From contig MEHQ01000619.1 of the NCBI GenBank assembly GCA_008828725.1, positions 1-64,000 of the forward strand: a stretch of DNA of 64,000 nucleotides, given 5' to 3'. The translations under genes and the position numbers were made by a program. The stretch comes from Saccharina japonica (lineage: Eukaryota > Sar > Phaeophyceae > Laminariales > Laminariaceae). The notes under the pieces are model-generated. The model was given only the letters and a program-made list of their open reading frames with translations. It did no database searches and had not been told where the DNA came from. Positions within the stretch are counted from its first letter, which is position 1; each line of letters begins with the position of its first letter. Of this stretch, positions 35,865 to 47,222 are shown one piece after another.

Positions 35865-36176
35865 CCCATTTATTATCTTCGCACTTCCATCTTTCTCCCT
35901 CCCTAGTCGTAACTCAGATCCGGGGTCACAAAGCAGGCTCCTCTCCCTCCTCCCCCACTACGGTTCTTGCCTTGATTGTTATCGCGCAGAGGGTTCAGCC
36001 TTCCCAACGCTCGTCGATTTTCATCGAACTTTGCTACCTCACGCTCTCGCGCTTTCCGCTAGTCAAGATATTTTTTGCGAGAAAAAGTCCCTACGAGCAT
36101 GCACTCGGCGGGGCTCGAACTAGCGATCTTGACGATTACAGGCTTCGTGGTTACCTGCTAGCCCACCGGGGCGACC
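35865..36176 (-). mobile_element. SINE D, full length with tRNA-like head
   Basis: Minus strand: head with A box TGGGCTAGCAGG (36165-36154) and B box AGTTCGAGCCC (36121-36111). Body blocks are TGACCCCGGATCTGAGTTAC and GAAGATAATAAATGGGAAGG, with the tail at 35865. About 310 bp. Confidence 0.6.
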
Positions 36177-36286
36177 AGCAGTATAGCGTTTCTAAACGGT
36201 TCCAAGTTGTGCGATGGGGTTGTTACTACCACCGCCGTGTCAGCGGAGCAAGCACTCCTCCCTCCATCGCTCGTCGAATCGCTGCT

Positions 36287-36720
36287 CAGTGGTGGATATC
36301 GTATCGAAAGTTTCGATATATCGAAAAAGCGAAATTCGATAATATCGAAAAAACAAATCGAATCTCGATGAGTCGAAATATCGAACTGCGATGTATCGAA
36401 ATATCGAATTCCGATATATCCAAATTCGATATTTCGATGGTTGGATATCGTATCGACAGTTTCGGTATATCGAAATATCGAATTTCGATATGCCGGTTCG
36501 AACGCGTCTTGTCCTCCACCCACTGGCAACTTCGTATTCAACATGCTGATAATAATACACGATTTTTTTCGACACGCATGTCATATGATTCTCGTACACG
36601 TATATACTATATGTACAACATAACATTAGCATCGAATATCGAAATATTCGTATCGATCTGTTTTTTTCGTTTATCGATATCGAATTATAGCGCACTCGAT
36701 TATCGTTCGATGCCCATCAC
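36287..36720. mobile_element. Family O word-array element
   Basis: Ends GTGGTGGATATCGTATCGAA and TCGTTCGATGCCCATCAC. The interior is dense in ATATCGAAATTCGATAT words. Flanks GCTGCTCA and TATGCTCA match 6 of 8, a possible decayed TSD. The 293-codon frame over it is repeat-derived. Confidence 0.55.
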
Positions 36721-36824
36721 TATGCTCATCGCTCTGATCGCTTATCACCTCACCACTCATCACTTTTCACACGAAAAACGACACGAAAAAAAACACAAGA
36801 ACGAAAAAACAGAAAAAAAACAAG

Positions 36825-37315
36825 GGTGTGTTCGGTATAGGGTACGTAATTGAGTATAACGGGGGTATTTGCTCGGCAGATACTTTACCGAAGTCCTCGG
36901 TAAGGCTCGGTACGGCCTCAATACCCTACCGAACACTCCGGACCGGTAAGGTTCGGTAATAACGCCATACCGATACCCGACACTTCGGTAAATCCGGTAC
37001 GACCTCAAGTACCGGTACCCGACACTTCGGTAAGTTCGGTACGGCCTCAATACCCTACCCAACACTCCGGGATGGTTCGGTACGAACTCGATACCGGTAC
37101 TGTTGTACCTGACAGATCGATAAGTTCGGTACGACGACGACTACTTCAATACCGGGTACCCGACATTTCGGTAAAATCGGTGCGGCCCCACTACCGGCAC
37201 GCGACACTTCGTTGACCCCTTAAGAACTGGTCCCACGTATTGGGGACACACTACTTGGAATTAGTCTGGGACACGTTTTTCAGTTCTGAATGGGTAAAGC
37301 TCGGTACGCCCACCA
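36825..37315. mobile_element. Family P word-array element with family B inserted
   Basis: Imperfect units TACCCGACACTTCGGTAA and TTCGGTACGGCCTCAATACC in both orientations. A B2 MITE (37216-37294) interrupts it, flanked by TTGA and TAAA (decayed TTAA). Confidence 0.5.
37216..37294. mobile_element. Family B MITE
   Basis: CCCCTTAAGAACTGGTCCC and CAGTTCTGAATGGG. Sits inside family P. Confidence 0.7.
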
Positions 37316-37348
37316 AAAATACCCCGGGTACGGGATATATATTATATT

Positions 37349-38038
37349 TTATATATACTTCGTATTATGTATATACCCCACCAAACACAACCTTGAAAAG
37401 AAAAAAGAAAAAAACTGATTTTTCGCCGAACGTCTACGTATCGTGTACGCGTACATCGATATTGATATGCCTACGTATGACTCCACATTCCAATCTATAC
37501 CGAAATGTAAGGACCGTTTGGATTTAAACAATAATGCGTAAACTATCCTCAAATTTCGGGAGATAATGGTATCAGACAGATCAAGATCCCCATCCATATT
37601 ATATACACGAACATATCTCGAGGCAGATATGTGATGGTATATACGAGTACCCATCCCCTGATTGATACCATCTGTACGATCCAGACTCCCGCAAAAGAGC
37701 GTTGAGCTTGCACAGGGGTGGTGATTCGGTCGTTTTTCAGCGACCGATTTTTTCCAGAACGAGAAGATTGCCAGTTGCTCAATACCGAATATGTGGGGCG
37801 GAGCCCCTGGCAGGTTCTCTCTTACGTGGTTGTGGTGTGGAGGACACACCGAGGTGGGTTGGTTGGTGTCTCGGGTCTCCACGGAACGGAGTGAGGAACC
37901 TCTGGTTGACCTTAAACTTGTGTGTAATGAGGCGGTACTATCTAGGGGAAGGGGACCTGGTATCCACAAATAAGGTGTTTTCGGAAATAATTCGGTCGAG
38001 AGCCTTCCGAAAATAGAAGGTTCGACTTTATATAGCAC
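37349..38038 (-). other. 229-codon open frame, unrecognised
   Basis: A long uninterrupted frame (segments NMDGDLDLSDTIISRNLRIV and FGIDWNVESYVGISISM). No recognisable domain and no neighbouring splice-compatible exons. It ends in an AT-rich, low-complexity stretch. It may be chance or a remnant. Confidence 0.2.
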
Positions 38039-38053
38039 GTTCCTTACTACTAT

Positions 38054-38508
38054 TACGGGGGATCATACCATACCATATCATATCATACCATACCATACCA
38101 TACCATACCATATCATACCATATCATAGCATAGCATAGCATATCATATCGTAACATACCATACCATACCATACCATACCATACCATACCATACCATACCA
38201 TACCATATCATATCATATCATATCATACCATACCATATCATATCATATCATATCATATCATATCATATCATATCATAGTAAATAGGACCAAATATTGTTG
38301 GAAAAAAAAGGGAAAATGTGCAGGTTTGTGTGTGTACCGTAGGTCAATAGGAAATATTGTTGCTAAAAATAGGGAAATGTGCAGGTTTGTGTGTGTGCCG
38401 TAGGTCAATACGTAGGACCAAATATTGTTGATAAAAATGGGGAAATGTGCAGGTTTTTGTGTGTACCGTAGGTCCCTATTTACTAGTGTTTACTATGGCC
38501 CCCCGTAA
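38054..38508. mobile_element. Family A MITE expanded by a pentanucleotide satellite
   Basis: TTACGGGGGATCATA at the left and GGCCCCCCGTAA at the right, TA on both sides. Between the left TIR and the core lies a (CATAC/CATAT)n array at 38064-38276. The core is then present in about three tandem copies. Confidence 0.75.
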
Positions 38509-38512
38509 TAGT

Positions 38513-39090
38513 ACCGTTGTCGAGAACACAAAAGCGCTGAAAAAAACGATTTATCACCCCTGTATGATACGAACGAAACGGTCTTTGCTCAACGGCCTTT
38601 GCTCTTTGCGGTATGATTGTCCGTGTGGGATTTTCATGACACGGCTCGCGGGCGCACTTGTGTGCCGGGCGGAATGTTGGGATCTTTATGATCCGGCTCT
38701 TGCACAACATATAATATCCAAACGGTCTAAAATATCTACCAATCTACTGCTGGATCATGGTTGCCCGATGTGCGTACTCGTACATACTAGTAGTGTAACG
38801 TGTAAACTACTCGTGTACATATCAGGTAAGGGGTAAGGGTGCGGGCGTTTAACGTATTTATTGTTGGTGCAAATGGAGAGTACATAACATTTTCCCACGG
38901 CGAAAAAAAAAGAACAGCCAATAGCACCTGCGATCGAAGTGTCAGTATCACAAGCAGCTCCCAAAAGATGAGTCCATACTGCTGTATATATTTTGTTCTT
39001 CCAAGTTTTATAAATTATCACATTACGAGTTTACGTAGCACTTTCCACAAATAGAAACGCGCAGCTGGCATGCCACTTTACTCCACCGCG
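38513..39090. other. Stretch with no supported gene
   Basis: A 129-codon + strand frame (38447-38836) has a Cys-containing part (SLRYDCPCGIF) but no recognisable domain, and its first third is transposon A sequence. Confidence 0.35.
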
Positions 39091-39184
39091 TGGATGTCGA
39101 CGGGTATAAAGGAAGGTTTAATGTGAAGAACACACACACACACACACACACCGCCGGCTGCAAGTGCCAGTGCTTAACATGTTC

Positions 39185-39600
39185 ACACAACCGACAGATA
39201 AATCATGATCTATCTACTATCTATACGTACAGATGATCTAGTTCCTCACCTGCCGTTGCGAGAGGTTGCGCAGGATCTTCATAGTACATATCCAACCCAG
39301 GAAACATGTCCTATTACGGAGGACCATAGTAAATAGGACCAAATATTGTTAGTAAAAATACGTAAATGTATAGGTTTTAGTGTGTGACGCAGGTCCTATT
39401 TACTATGGTCCCCCGTAATAGATAGATCCTACGGATTACACGGGTCGCGCCCGGCCACATGAGCTAGATCATACAGATCATGCAGATCATACAGATCATA
39501 CAGATCATACAGATCATACGAGATTGGGAATAGACCTGCCTTGAAATACGTAGATCAAGAGGTGGGAATGATCTGTTTGATCTGTCTGAGACATGAACAT
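39185..39600. repeat. Family R repeat, inverted, with a family A insertion
   Basis: Left part matches 16300-16330 inverted (CCAACCCAGGAAACATGT). The right part carries an AGATCATACAGATCATAC array (39468-39520). Family A sits between them at 39314-39418, flanked by TA. Confidence 0.6.
39314..39418. mobile_element. Family A MITE inside family R
   Basis: TTACGGAGGACCATAGTAAA and TATGGTCCCCCGTAA, TA on each side. The uninterrupted R copy near 16310 shows the approximate empty site. Confidence 0.7.
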
Positions 39601-39670
39601 GATATATCACAGCAGCTGTAGCAGCAACGACCCAACCAACCTCTTACCCTCGTGTAGACAAACACCGGGT

Positions 39671-39722
39671 GTGGCACTGCTGCTGCCGCTGCTGCTGCCG
39701 CTGCTGCTACTGCTGCTGTAGC
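39671..39722. repeat. (CTG)n/(CCG) microsatellite
   Basis: CTGCTGCCGCTGCTGCTGCC-type repeat. Confidence 0.7.
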
Positions 39723-40059
39723 CCTCTCTTGTCGTATGTAGCCCGATTCGAGTGAAAAACAACTTGCAGCCTTTCTCAGCTCACAGGATAATTACGATAG
39801 CATGCGTGTGTGTGTGTTCTTCACATTAACCCGTTCCTTCTACGTATATATACCCGCCACGACATCCAGAACACCCAGTGTCCGTGCCGATTCTTCATCC
39901 TAGAAAGATACACGCTCTGTGGTACAAAAGCACGACACACAAGAGATACTACACTTTAATGCAGTAAGCAGAGTGGACACTTCTCGTATATGGATGTTTT
40001 GAGACATCGATACTTTGAGATAAGAGACTCTCCGCCGAGGGCCCTCCATCCTACGAGGT

Positions 40060-40300
40060 ATGTATGTATTGCGTCATTCGATGAGATTCGACGAGGGAAG
40101 AAAGGGCTGAAGTCTTCTCGCGATAAAAAAAAAAGCAAAGCACGAACCGTAGTGGGGAGGGAGGGAGGGAGGGGGGAGGGGAGCCTGCTATGCATGTGAC
40201 CCCGGATCTGAGTTACGACTATTAATAGGAGGGAGAGAGATAAAAAAAAAGAAGGGCGACAAGACAATAAATGGGATGGAAAATCAACAAGTACGGGTGA
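40060..40300 (+). mobile_element. SINE D body
   Basis: CGACGAGGGAAGAAAGGGCT, GTGACCCCGGATCTGAGTTA, AGAAGGGCGACAAGACAATA. TATTAATA is inserted at 40220-40227 relative to other copies. Confidence 0.6.
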
Positions 40301-41306
40301 ATAAAAATACGAACAACGTACCACTCTGCCTGTATACAAGTATATATATACATGAGGGTCAAAGATGTTATTACGCTCAAGGACAGAGCCGTACAACGTG
40401 CAACTATTAATACAACGAAAACACCAACACCACCACCGACATCAACAAAAACAAGAACAGAAACAAAAACCAGAACAACACACACCACTGCCTGCTGTTT
40501 CGAGGAACGAAACGTGTTTTATCTTCTTTTTTTTTTGTGTTCTGTCTTTCAATGTTCATTCACACTCTTGAACTGAAACCGTTCATTGTGTTTGTCATAT
40601 TATACGAAGTATGATACGAGCGAACCAACCCGCCAAACTGATGGCATCGGGCAAGCAGCAAGCAGCAAGCCCTCCACCGGTCCAAGGGTCTCCGTAACGA
40701 TTATTCTGCCCATCAGAGAGATGTAGTCTCACCAATCCTTCCATGGGGGGCTTTGCACTTTCACGTTGTCAACAGATACCCATTTTACATCCTACACCGT
40801 CTCTGTACCCACTCGTACATATGTGCTCGTACGAACATTGGGCATTGAACACAAGGATGTTAATTCTATCTTGCGTCAAAAATGTAGAATACAAAATGTC
40901 ACTGCTGCTGCTGTTGTTGTTGTCGTCGTTGTTGATGTCATATTAGCCTATTGCATTGCCACCGACAACCAAAGTAGCCCGCCAGGGTCCACAACAGGCA
41001 CAGCAGGCACAACAAAGCCTGGCGTTTAAGGTCAGGAGGGTACCCGTTAAAACTGCTGCGGCTCTTTGCTGAATACCCGGTGTGAATGTGTGAATACAGC
41101 AGTACTGGCCCGCTCAAAAGGAAGAAACTCACAAGGAAGTCAGTCAGCCTGAAAATTTAAAGAACAAAAAAAAAAAAAAAAACCTCTCAGCCCGTGCTCA
41201 GCCTATTGATAAGAGTCGGTGCCTACGAAAGCTTCAAGAAAGTTGACCCCTTCCTATCTATGGCTGGCCTGGGCCCGAGGCACCATTCATTCATTTTGCA
41301 CGACTA

Positions 41307-41898
41307 TTGCGGGGGGGCATAGTAAATACTAGTAAATAGGGACCTACGCTCCTACGCTACACCCAAAAATCCTACGTATAAACTTCCCTATTTTTACCAC
41401 GTACGAGCATTTATCTTTTTCTCCATCCCATTTATTATCTTCGCCCTTCTCTTCTCTCTCCCTCTTTATCTCTTTATAGTCGTACGAGTAGCTCAGATCC
41501 GGGGTCACTAAGGGTCGTTCTTATCGAGCAGCCTTTTCCCATAACTTCCAATATTTTTTTCCAAAACAAATACGTAGGAAATATTGGAAATATTGGAAAT
41601 TCTTCAGAGGGCAAAATGTTTGGAAGGCTTCACGTTCCAATAAATGGGAAAAAAAAAAATGGGAAAAATGGAAATCTAGAAAATTGCGCGAAAAAAAATA
41701 TTGGAAATTTTTGGAAATTTAGGAAATATATGGCTCCGATAAGAATGGCCCTAAGTAGGCTCTTCTCTTCCCTCCCCACTACGGTACATAAACGCCTTGC
41801 ATTGTTTATCGCGAGAATATTTCAGCACTTTCTTCCCTCGTCGACTTGAGTCGAATTCATAATGTTTGGTCCTATATATTTACTATGGTCCTCCGTAA
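41307..41898. mobile_element. Family A MITE carrying SINE D carrying MITE E
   Basis: The A halves are 41307-41400 (starting TTGCGGGGGGGCATAGTAAA) and 41860-41898 (ending GGTCCTCCGTAA), with TA outside. SINE D fills the gap (about 41405-41853, minus), and E sits inside the SINE. Confidence 0.7.
41512..41751. mobile_element. Family E MITE, PIF/Harbinger-like, 240 bp
   Basis: TIRs GGGTCGTTCTTATCGAGC and GGGCCATTCTTATCGGAGCC (read inward). TAA at 41509-41511 and 41752-41754. Other SINE D copies read GGGGTCACTAAGCAG with one TAA. The interior is GGAAATATTTCC-type words. Confidence 0.75.
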
Positions 41899-42356
41899 TA
41901 CTATACCATACGTACGTATATAGGGAAAACGTCTTCTCGGGCACCAAAATAAGAAGGCGCACCATAAGAAAGGGTGTTTTCGCGCGCGCCCAGACTAAGG
42001 CAGAAAAGTCAGCCTGAGCCCGATTTCAGGTTTCGTGTGAGAGGGGTCGGTACTGCTGTATACACATGTGGTATCAAAACATCACTGACTGATAGTTGAG
42101 GGTATGTTTGCTGTCATGCCCATTTCGTCCGCTCCGGTTTCCACAATAATAGTAGTACCCAGCGCATGCCCATGAGATGATATGATAACGCCGTACACAT
42201 TATTACACCCTTCAAACTGCTGCACTGCTGTACCTGCTTGTATACCTCTACCACTACAAGCTCGAAGCAACATGAAGCATGAACAGTGAATGAAGCATAT
42301 TCGAAGAATATCGTAGGGTCATGAACATGAGCGAAACATGATCAATATTATTGATA

Positions 42357-42659
42357 TTACGGGGTGGGCTAATGTAGTAAACAGGACCTACGGTACACAC
42401 AAAAAGCTATATATTTACCTATTTTTACTAACAATATTTGGTCCTATTTACTATTTTTTTTTTTTTTTTTTTTCCTCCGTAATACAGTACCGACCCGCTC
42501 ACAAGAAACTAGAAATCGGGCTTAGGCTGACTTTCTTATTTGAGAAAGGGGTGTGTCCCACACTAACTTCAGTATAATAGTTGTCTACTTTCTTATTTCC
42601 CCCGTACTGTTTAGGCTGAGTGTCTTGTGGGGCACTTTCTTATGAGAGGGCCGGTAGTG
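42357..42659. mobile_element. Family A MITE abutting a K-like MITE with one shared TA
   Basis: A: 42357-42482 (TTACGGGGTGGGCTAATGTA to CCTCCGTAA, with a T run at 42456-42473). K-like: 42485-42659 (CAGTACCGACCCGCTCACAA to GAGGGCCGGTAGTG). The only bases between them are TA. Confidence 0.6.
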
Positions 42660-42852
42660 TAGTCTGAAGCATGAGCGCTAAAAATGAAGCATGAGCGCTA
42701 ATGAAGCATGAACATGAATGGAGGATGAACAGCATAAAGCGATAAAGCACCAAGCACCAACGGCGGGCGAGGGGTAGGGGGGCGCGTCAAAACTACTGTA
42801 AGTAAACCAACGCGAAGCACCGAACCGCGGTATTATTCGTGTGCAAAATCCT

Positions 42853-43205
42853 GCGGTGCGGTGTGGTGTGGTGTGGTGCGGTGCGGTGCGGTGCGGGTTT
42901 TGGTTCATGATTTCCCTACGGTGCGGTGCGATGCGGTGCGGTGCGGTTTGGATTCGTACGGTGCGGTGCGGTTCGGTAAAAATCGGTCAAAACCGCATCG
43001 CACTGCTATCATATATGATACCCGATTCAAAAGGCCGTCAAAAATGCCTTCTCACGGCTTTCATACTTTGGAGGCATTACACGGTGCGGTGCAATGCAGA
43101 TTTTAATTTCTAGAATCGCACGGTGCCGTGTGCCGTGCGGTGCGGTGCGGTTTTGCTCAAGGCAACACCGTACGGTACCGTTCGGTAGAACCGCGTCGAA
43201 TCGCA
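42853..43205. repeat. Family Q GTGCGGTGCGGT word array
   Basis: Dense GTGCG/GGTGCGGTTT units, first direct then as complement (AAAACCGCATCGCAC), giving an overall inverted structure. Ends not defined. Confidence 0.6.
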
Positions 43206-43514
43206 CCGTACCTTAAGAAAAAAACGGATCGTGGAAGGCCTTAAAAAAACACACACACAAATGCAGGTACACATCCCACGCAGCTTGCAAAGATGAGTTT
43301 CGACGAAATCCTCGATCTCACAGCTGTCGTTTTTATTTGTTCTACGTATGTATACATATGTACCAGGCATCACTCTGTCTGGACATGTCAGGATCGTTTT
43401 GACATTATTAAATAATATGAATACCAGACGGTCCTTACATTTACGGACAGAAGCGGTATGCTCGTATACCTGGTACAGAGTATGTACCGCTCGTAAACAC
43501 AACAATCGATAATG

Positions 43515-43545
43515 CGAATACTGTACAGAGCAGCAGCAGCAGCAG
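43515..43545. repeat. (CAG)n microsatellite
   Basis: About eight AGC units followed by AGTAGAGC. Confidence 0.7.
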
Positions 43546-43861
43546 CAGCAGTAGAGCACAAATAATTTAAGTGTGGTCACTATTAATGGCGGTGTCACCC
43601 GCCTACTACCCCGTAATAATGCCAGTAAACGCCCCCCCCCTCCCCTCCCCCCCTGGTCAAATGACTAAGGCAAGCAACAAATGAGTACCCCCCCCCCCGC
43701 GCGCGCTCCCTCCCTCCCGACCGACTTTTAGAGCTCGATATCTCCACGAATATCAGCGCCATTGGACAGATCTCTCTTGAACCGAAGGCTGGCCGAAAAC
43801 GTGTCATTTGCTATCGCCACCTTCCTTGTTACGGAGTTATCGACCTAGAAAATTCGATCCG

Positions 43862-44323
43862 GGGGGGGGCGGGCGTACTCATTTGTTGCTCGCCTCAGTC
43901 ATTTGACCATTGACCACGCATCCCTCTCGAGACGGAGCATCCCGGGGGGGCGTTTACTCGCATAATTACGTTATCCGTGGCCACCCGCCAAATTTATGGG
44001 GGGGGGGGTACTCGGGTACTCGTGGGTATTTGGACCGCGGGTACTAAAGTACCGGGTACCCGATATTTACGCTGGAAATCCCGGGGATGGGGGGGGAATA
44101 CTCATTTGTTGCTTGCCTTAGTCATTTGACCATTGACCACGCATCCTTTTCGAGACGGAGCACCCCGGGGGGGCGTTTACTCGCATTATTACAGTATCCG
44201 TGGCCAGCGGGCACCCGCCAAATTTAGGGGGGGGGGGTACTCGGGTACTCACGGGTATTTGGACCGCGGGTACTAGGCTATCCGGGTACCCGATAATTAC
44301 GCTGGAAATCCCGGGGATGGAAA
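43862..44323. repeat. Direct duplication of about 230 bp containing H elements
   Basis: Both halves run from a G run and ACTCATTTGTTGCT through CGTTTACTCGCAT, GGTATTTGGACCGCGGGTAC and CGCTGGAAATCCCGGGGATGG. Confidence 0.75.
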
Positions 44324-44934
44324 ACCTTCATCCCCTAAATCACGTTCCCTCGGCAGTTTTCGTACCAGGTACTTTTTTTGCGGCGAGTTTGAACTCGGGG
44401 CCATATCGACGGAGGTTTGAGAGCTCTCGCTTTCGGACTCGGTCAATGTACAGGCAGTACGATAGTACGTACTCGTAGACTCTACTTGGCGGCTGGACTG
44501 ACTGGACTGATGTCGTTGCGTACCTGGTACACCAGGCATATCGCAATACTGCCTCGTACTGCTGAGTTGTATATACGTTGTACATCGAAGCGAGGGTATC
44601 TCGGTTGATCCGCTGTGAATGAGAGAGAGGTACGTCGTAGTAAATTGTAATTTTTGAGAAGGGTGTCGTCGAAATTGTGTACGAAATATATACCAGGGGC
44701 CAGGGGTGTCATGCGTAGTGCATCTATAAATAGAATAGGTACCGCTAACAACATATTTCTGCTGTAACTTACAGCACTGTAACCCGTTACATATTGGTCG
44801 CCCCGCTTGTCTATTGATAGCAGTTACCCATAAAGACAGCTGAGGTTGATGTCGGGGGTTGAAGCCTCCGTATGGAGGTTTTTATTCTCAAATGACACAA
44901 CTGTTGTCGAGCGCACCTATTTATTATAGCGTGG

Positions 44935-45080
44935 GTATGGGCACAACTTGACGATTGTCGACGAGAGAAGAAAGTAAGTGCTGAAACCTTCTCGCGATAA
45001 AAATGCAAGGCACGTACAGTAGTGTGGGGAGAGGGACGTGACCCCGGATGTGTACGTATGGGACGAGTATGGGATGGAAA
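44935..45080 (+). mobile_element. SINE D, partial
   Basis: GAAAGTAAGTGCTGAAACCT, CTCGCGATAAAAATGCAAGG, GTGACCCCGGATGTG. Shortened relative to the full copy. Confidence 0.5.
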
Positions 45081-45132
45081 AAAAAAACGGACCCACAGGG
45101 GGTTGGGTACACAACATGAAAACTCTGGTTTA

Positions 45133-45305
45133 CAGTACAAGACACGTAATAAGAAACAGGCTAATAAGAAATCCAGGCTGTTTTTTTTAGCAAAATAAGA
45201 AATTTGGGAGTCGTTATCTCGAAATTAGTGTAGAAAACACCCTTTCTGGAATAAGAAATCCAGCCTGAACCAGATTTCCTGTTTCTTATTAGGTGTCCTG
45301 TACTG
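45133..45305. mobile_element. Family K MITE, TA-flanked
   Basis: CAGTACAAGACACGTAATAA at the left and AGGTGTCCTGTACTG at the right, TA outside both. About 173 bp, with inner inverted words AAGAAATCCAGGCTG/CAGCCTG. Confidence 0.7.
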
Positions 45306-45419
45306 TATTCTCTTTCTGCTTCCTGCACGCTGTGCTAGGTGTAAGGTTTGTTATTTTTGTGTGTTGGGTTTATGCGTGTAGCGTGTATCATATATATGGG
45401 CCAGTGTGCTTGAAACAGC

Positions 45420-47040
45420 AGTAGAATTAAGATGATACAGGACTATGGAAACCCCGGGGATGATAACATAAATCCCCGGATTCACGGTTATTACGTGTGC
45501 GTAACCTCGAAAGCGGTTATTACCGTTGAGAAACTATTCATACCTCAAAGCTACGGGTTACCACGTTACCACTGCTGGAGTACGTTCCTATGTATGATAT
45601 GTACTGCTGTACCATCCCTACCGAAATACTGCCAGGGAATGTTAATGCTGCTGTGTCAACTGATTTTCTGATATTGTGTTGTGTCGTGATTCCGCGCTGT
45701 TTCCCCACAAAACCAGCAGGTGAACCTGAAACAACTCAAATTGCGGGCGATGAGCGATCGTCTGAAAAACGAAAAACCTTTCAGCAGTTTTGGTTTTTTA
45801 GTCGGCGGCTGATGAGATGGCTGATGTTTATCAGAAATCCGAAATATCAGCCGCCAACGTAAAAATGTCATCAATCAAACTGAAGGGTTTTCGTGTTTTC
45901 GTTTCCAGCCGGTCGCCCGCAATACATACCCGTAAAGTACTCGCAGAAACACCTACAGAACCGAACCGGATCCCCCGACATACTCGTGTACTCGTAGCAA
46001 GCAACTCACGCTTTCTTATTCGTACTCGTACATTACTCGTACTGCTGTCTGTGCTGTTTTTTATGCTTCTTTGAAGAAATATCAAGACTTTTCATATTCG
46101 TATTTGCTTTTGGTGCTTGCTTTTGTGTTGGTGGTATCGTGTCGGCCCCTGTGTGCTGCTGTTGCGCGCGGTCTCGTACGTATTGTTTGTAACTTAATTG
46201 TCAACTCGTCGTCGTTTGCCTTGCAAGGCTGGTGGCTTGTCCGCTCGTCGGCGAGGTGAAGAAAATGACAAAACCCAACAGCATATTATGTTCTCGTACA
46301 TATCATACGTGAAAGAATAAAACTACGAGTACGTACAATATTGCAATATTCGCCTCGAAGTCATCAGCTCTCACTGGGAAAGAGAGAGGAAGAGAGAGAG
46401 ACATTCCGTAGATGCAAAGAGACAGAGACCCTCATCATAGAGGAGAAGAAAACGCTGGTGCGATATTTGCAGCAGCGTTGTGCGCTATATAGCGCTATTT
46501 TCCAGCTCGAGAGTCTGCTCCATGCTTCGTAGGTGGACTATCTTACGGCAGGTAGCAGTAGTAGCGGTAATCCTGAATATCGCACCTACTGCTGTACGTA
46601 TGAACATGCTATGCAGTACGGAATGATGAGCTTTATGTTATACCAGGTTCGAGCTATTTCATTTAAATACCAGCAGTACCGAGCATCGAAAACCAAAGCA
46701 ACCATTTTTCGTGCTCCAGACGCGATAAACTCTCGACTTGAATCTGTGGCCACGAAGGTACACTCACCTCTATGACATGGCACGTCCCAGACTCCTCCCC
46801 GCCGTGGTGATTGATGGCCTCCTAGCACCTGGTCTCTGCTTGGCGTGCGGCTTCAATGACGAGCCATGACCTACTTCTGCTTTGTGACAAAAGTTAAAGT
46901 TGTTCTCGGATCGATGGTGTCGCGCGAACGAAAAGTACCCCGCAGCCCGCAGCGAACCACAAACCACACAAAAAAGCAACGACAATTTTTATAAAATTTT
47001 GAAAAAAACGTTAAAAAAAATCGTTCGCCGGTGATTTTTC
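45420..47040. other. Upstream region of the gene, nothing certain
   Basis: Short open frames only. A 45-base inverted segment near 45770-45850 (CTGATGAGATGGCTGATG and AAATATCAGCCGCC) may be a small hairpin element. Confidence 0.35.
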
Positions 47041-47049
47041 TGCCAGCTC

Positions 47050-47061
47050 AGCCAATCAGCG
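47050..47061 (+). promoter_or_regulatory. CCAAT-box-like motif upstream of the gene
   Basis: AGCCAATCAGCG matches the NF-Y core CCAATCAG and lies about 170 bases before the start codon, in a locally GC-richer stretch. No clear TATA box is visible between it and the ATG. A 35-codon upstream frame (47091-47198) precedes the main ATG in the same frame. If transcription starts before it, it could damp translation (inference). Confidence 0.3.
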
Positions 47062-47222
47062 AGCCCGAGCATCTCGATTTTCGTGGACCTATGTTTTTCT
47101 TGCGAGAGTCGAGTGTTTTGATTATTTGTTGGACGAAGCAGATTGGGGAGGGTATTCGTAGAGCAGCATTAGGAGCGCTGCTGTCCCAAGGGCAATAGGG
47201 CGAGACCGCGGCACGGCAAGCG

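Noticed and set aside
35972-36853. 293-codon open frame
   Set aside because: It spans a SINE, a word-array element and an A-rich stretch; the Ile/Ser/Arg repeats mirror TATCGA words.
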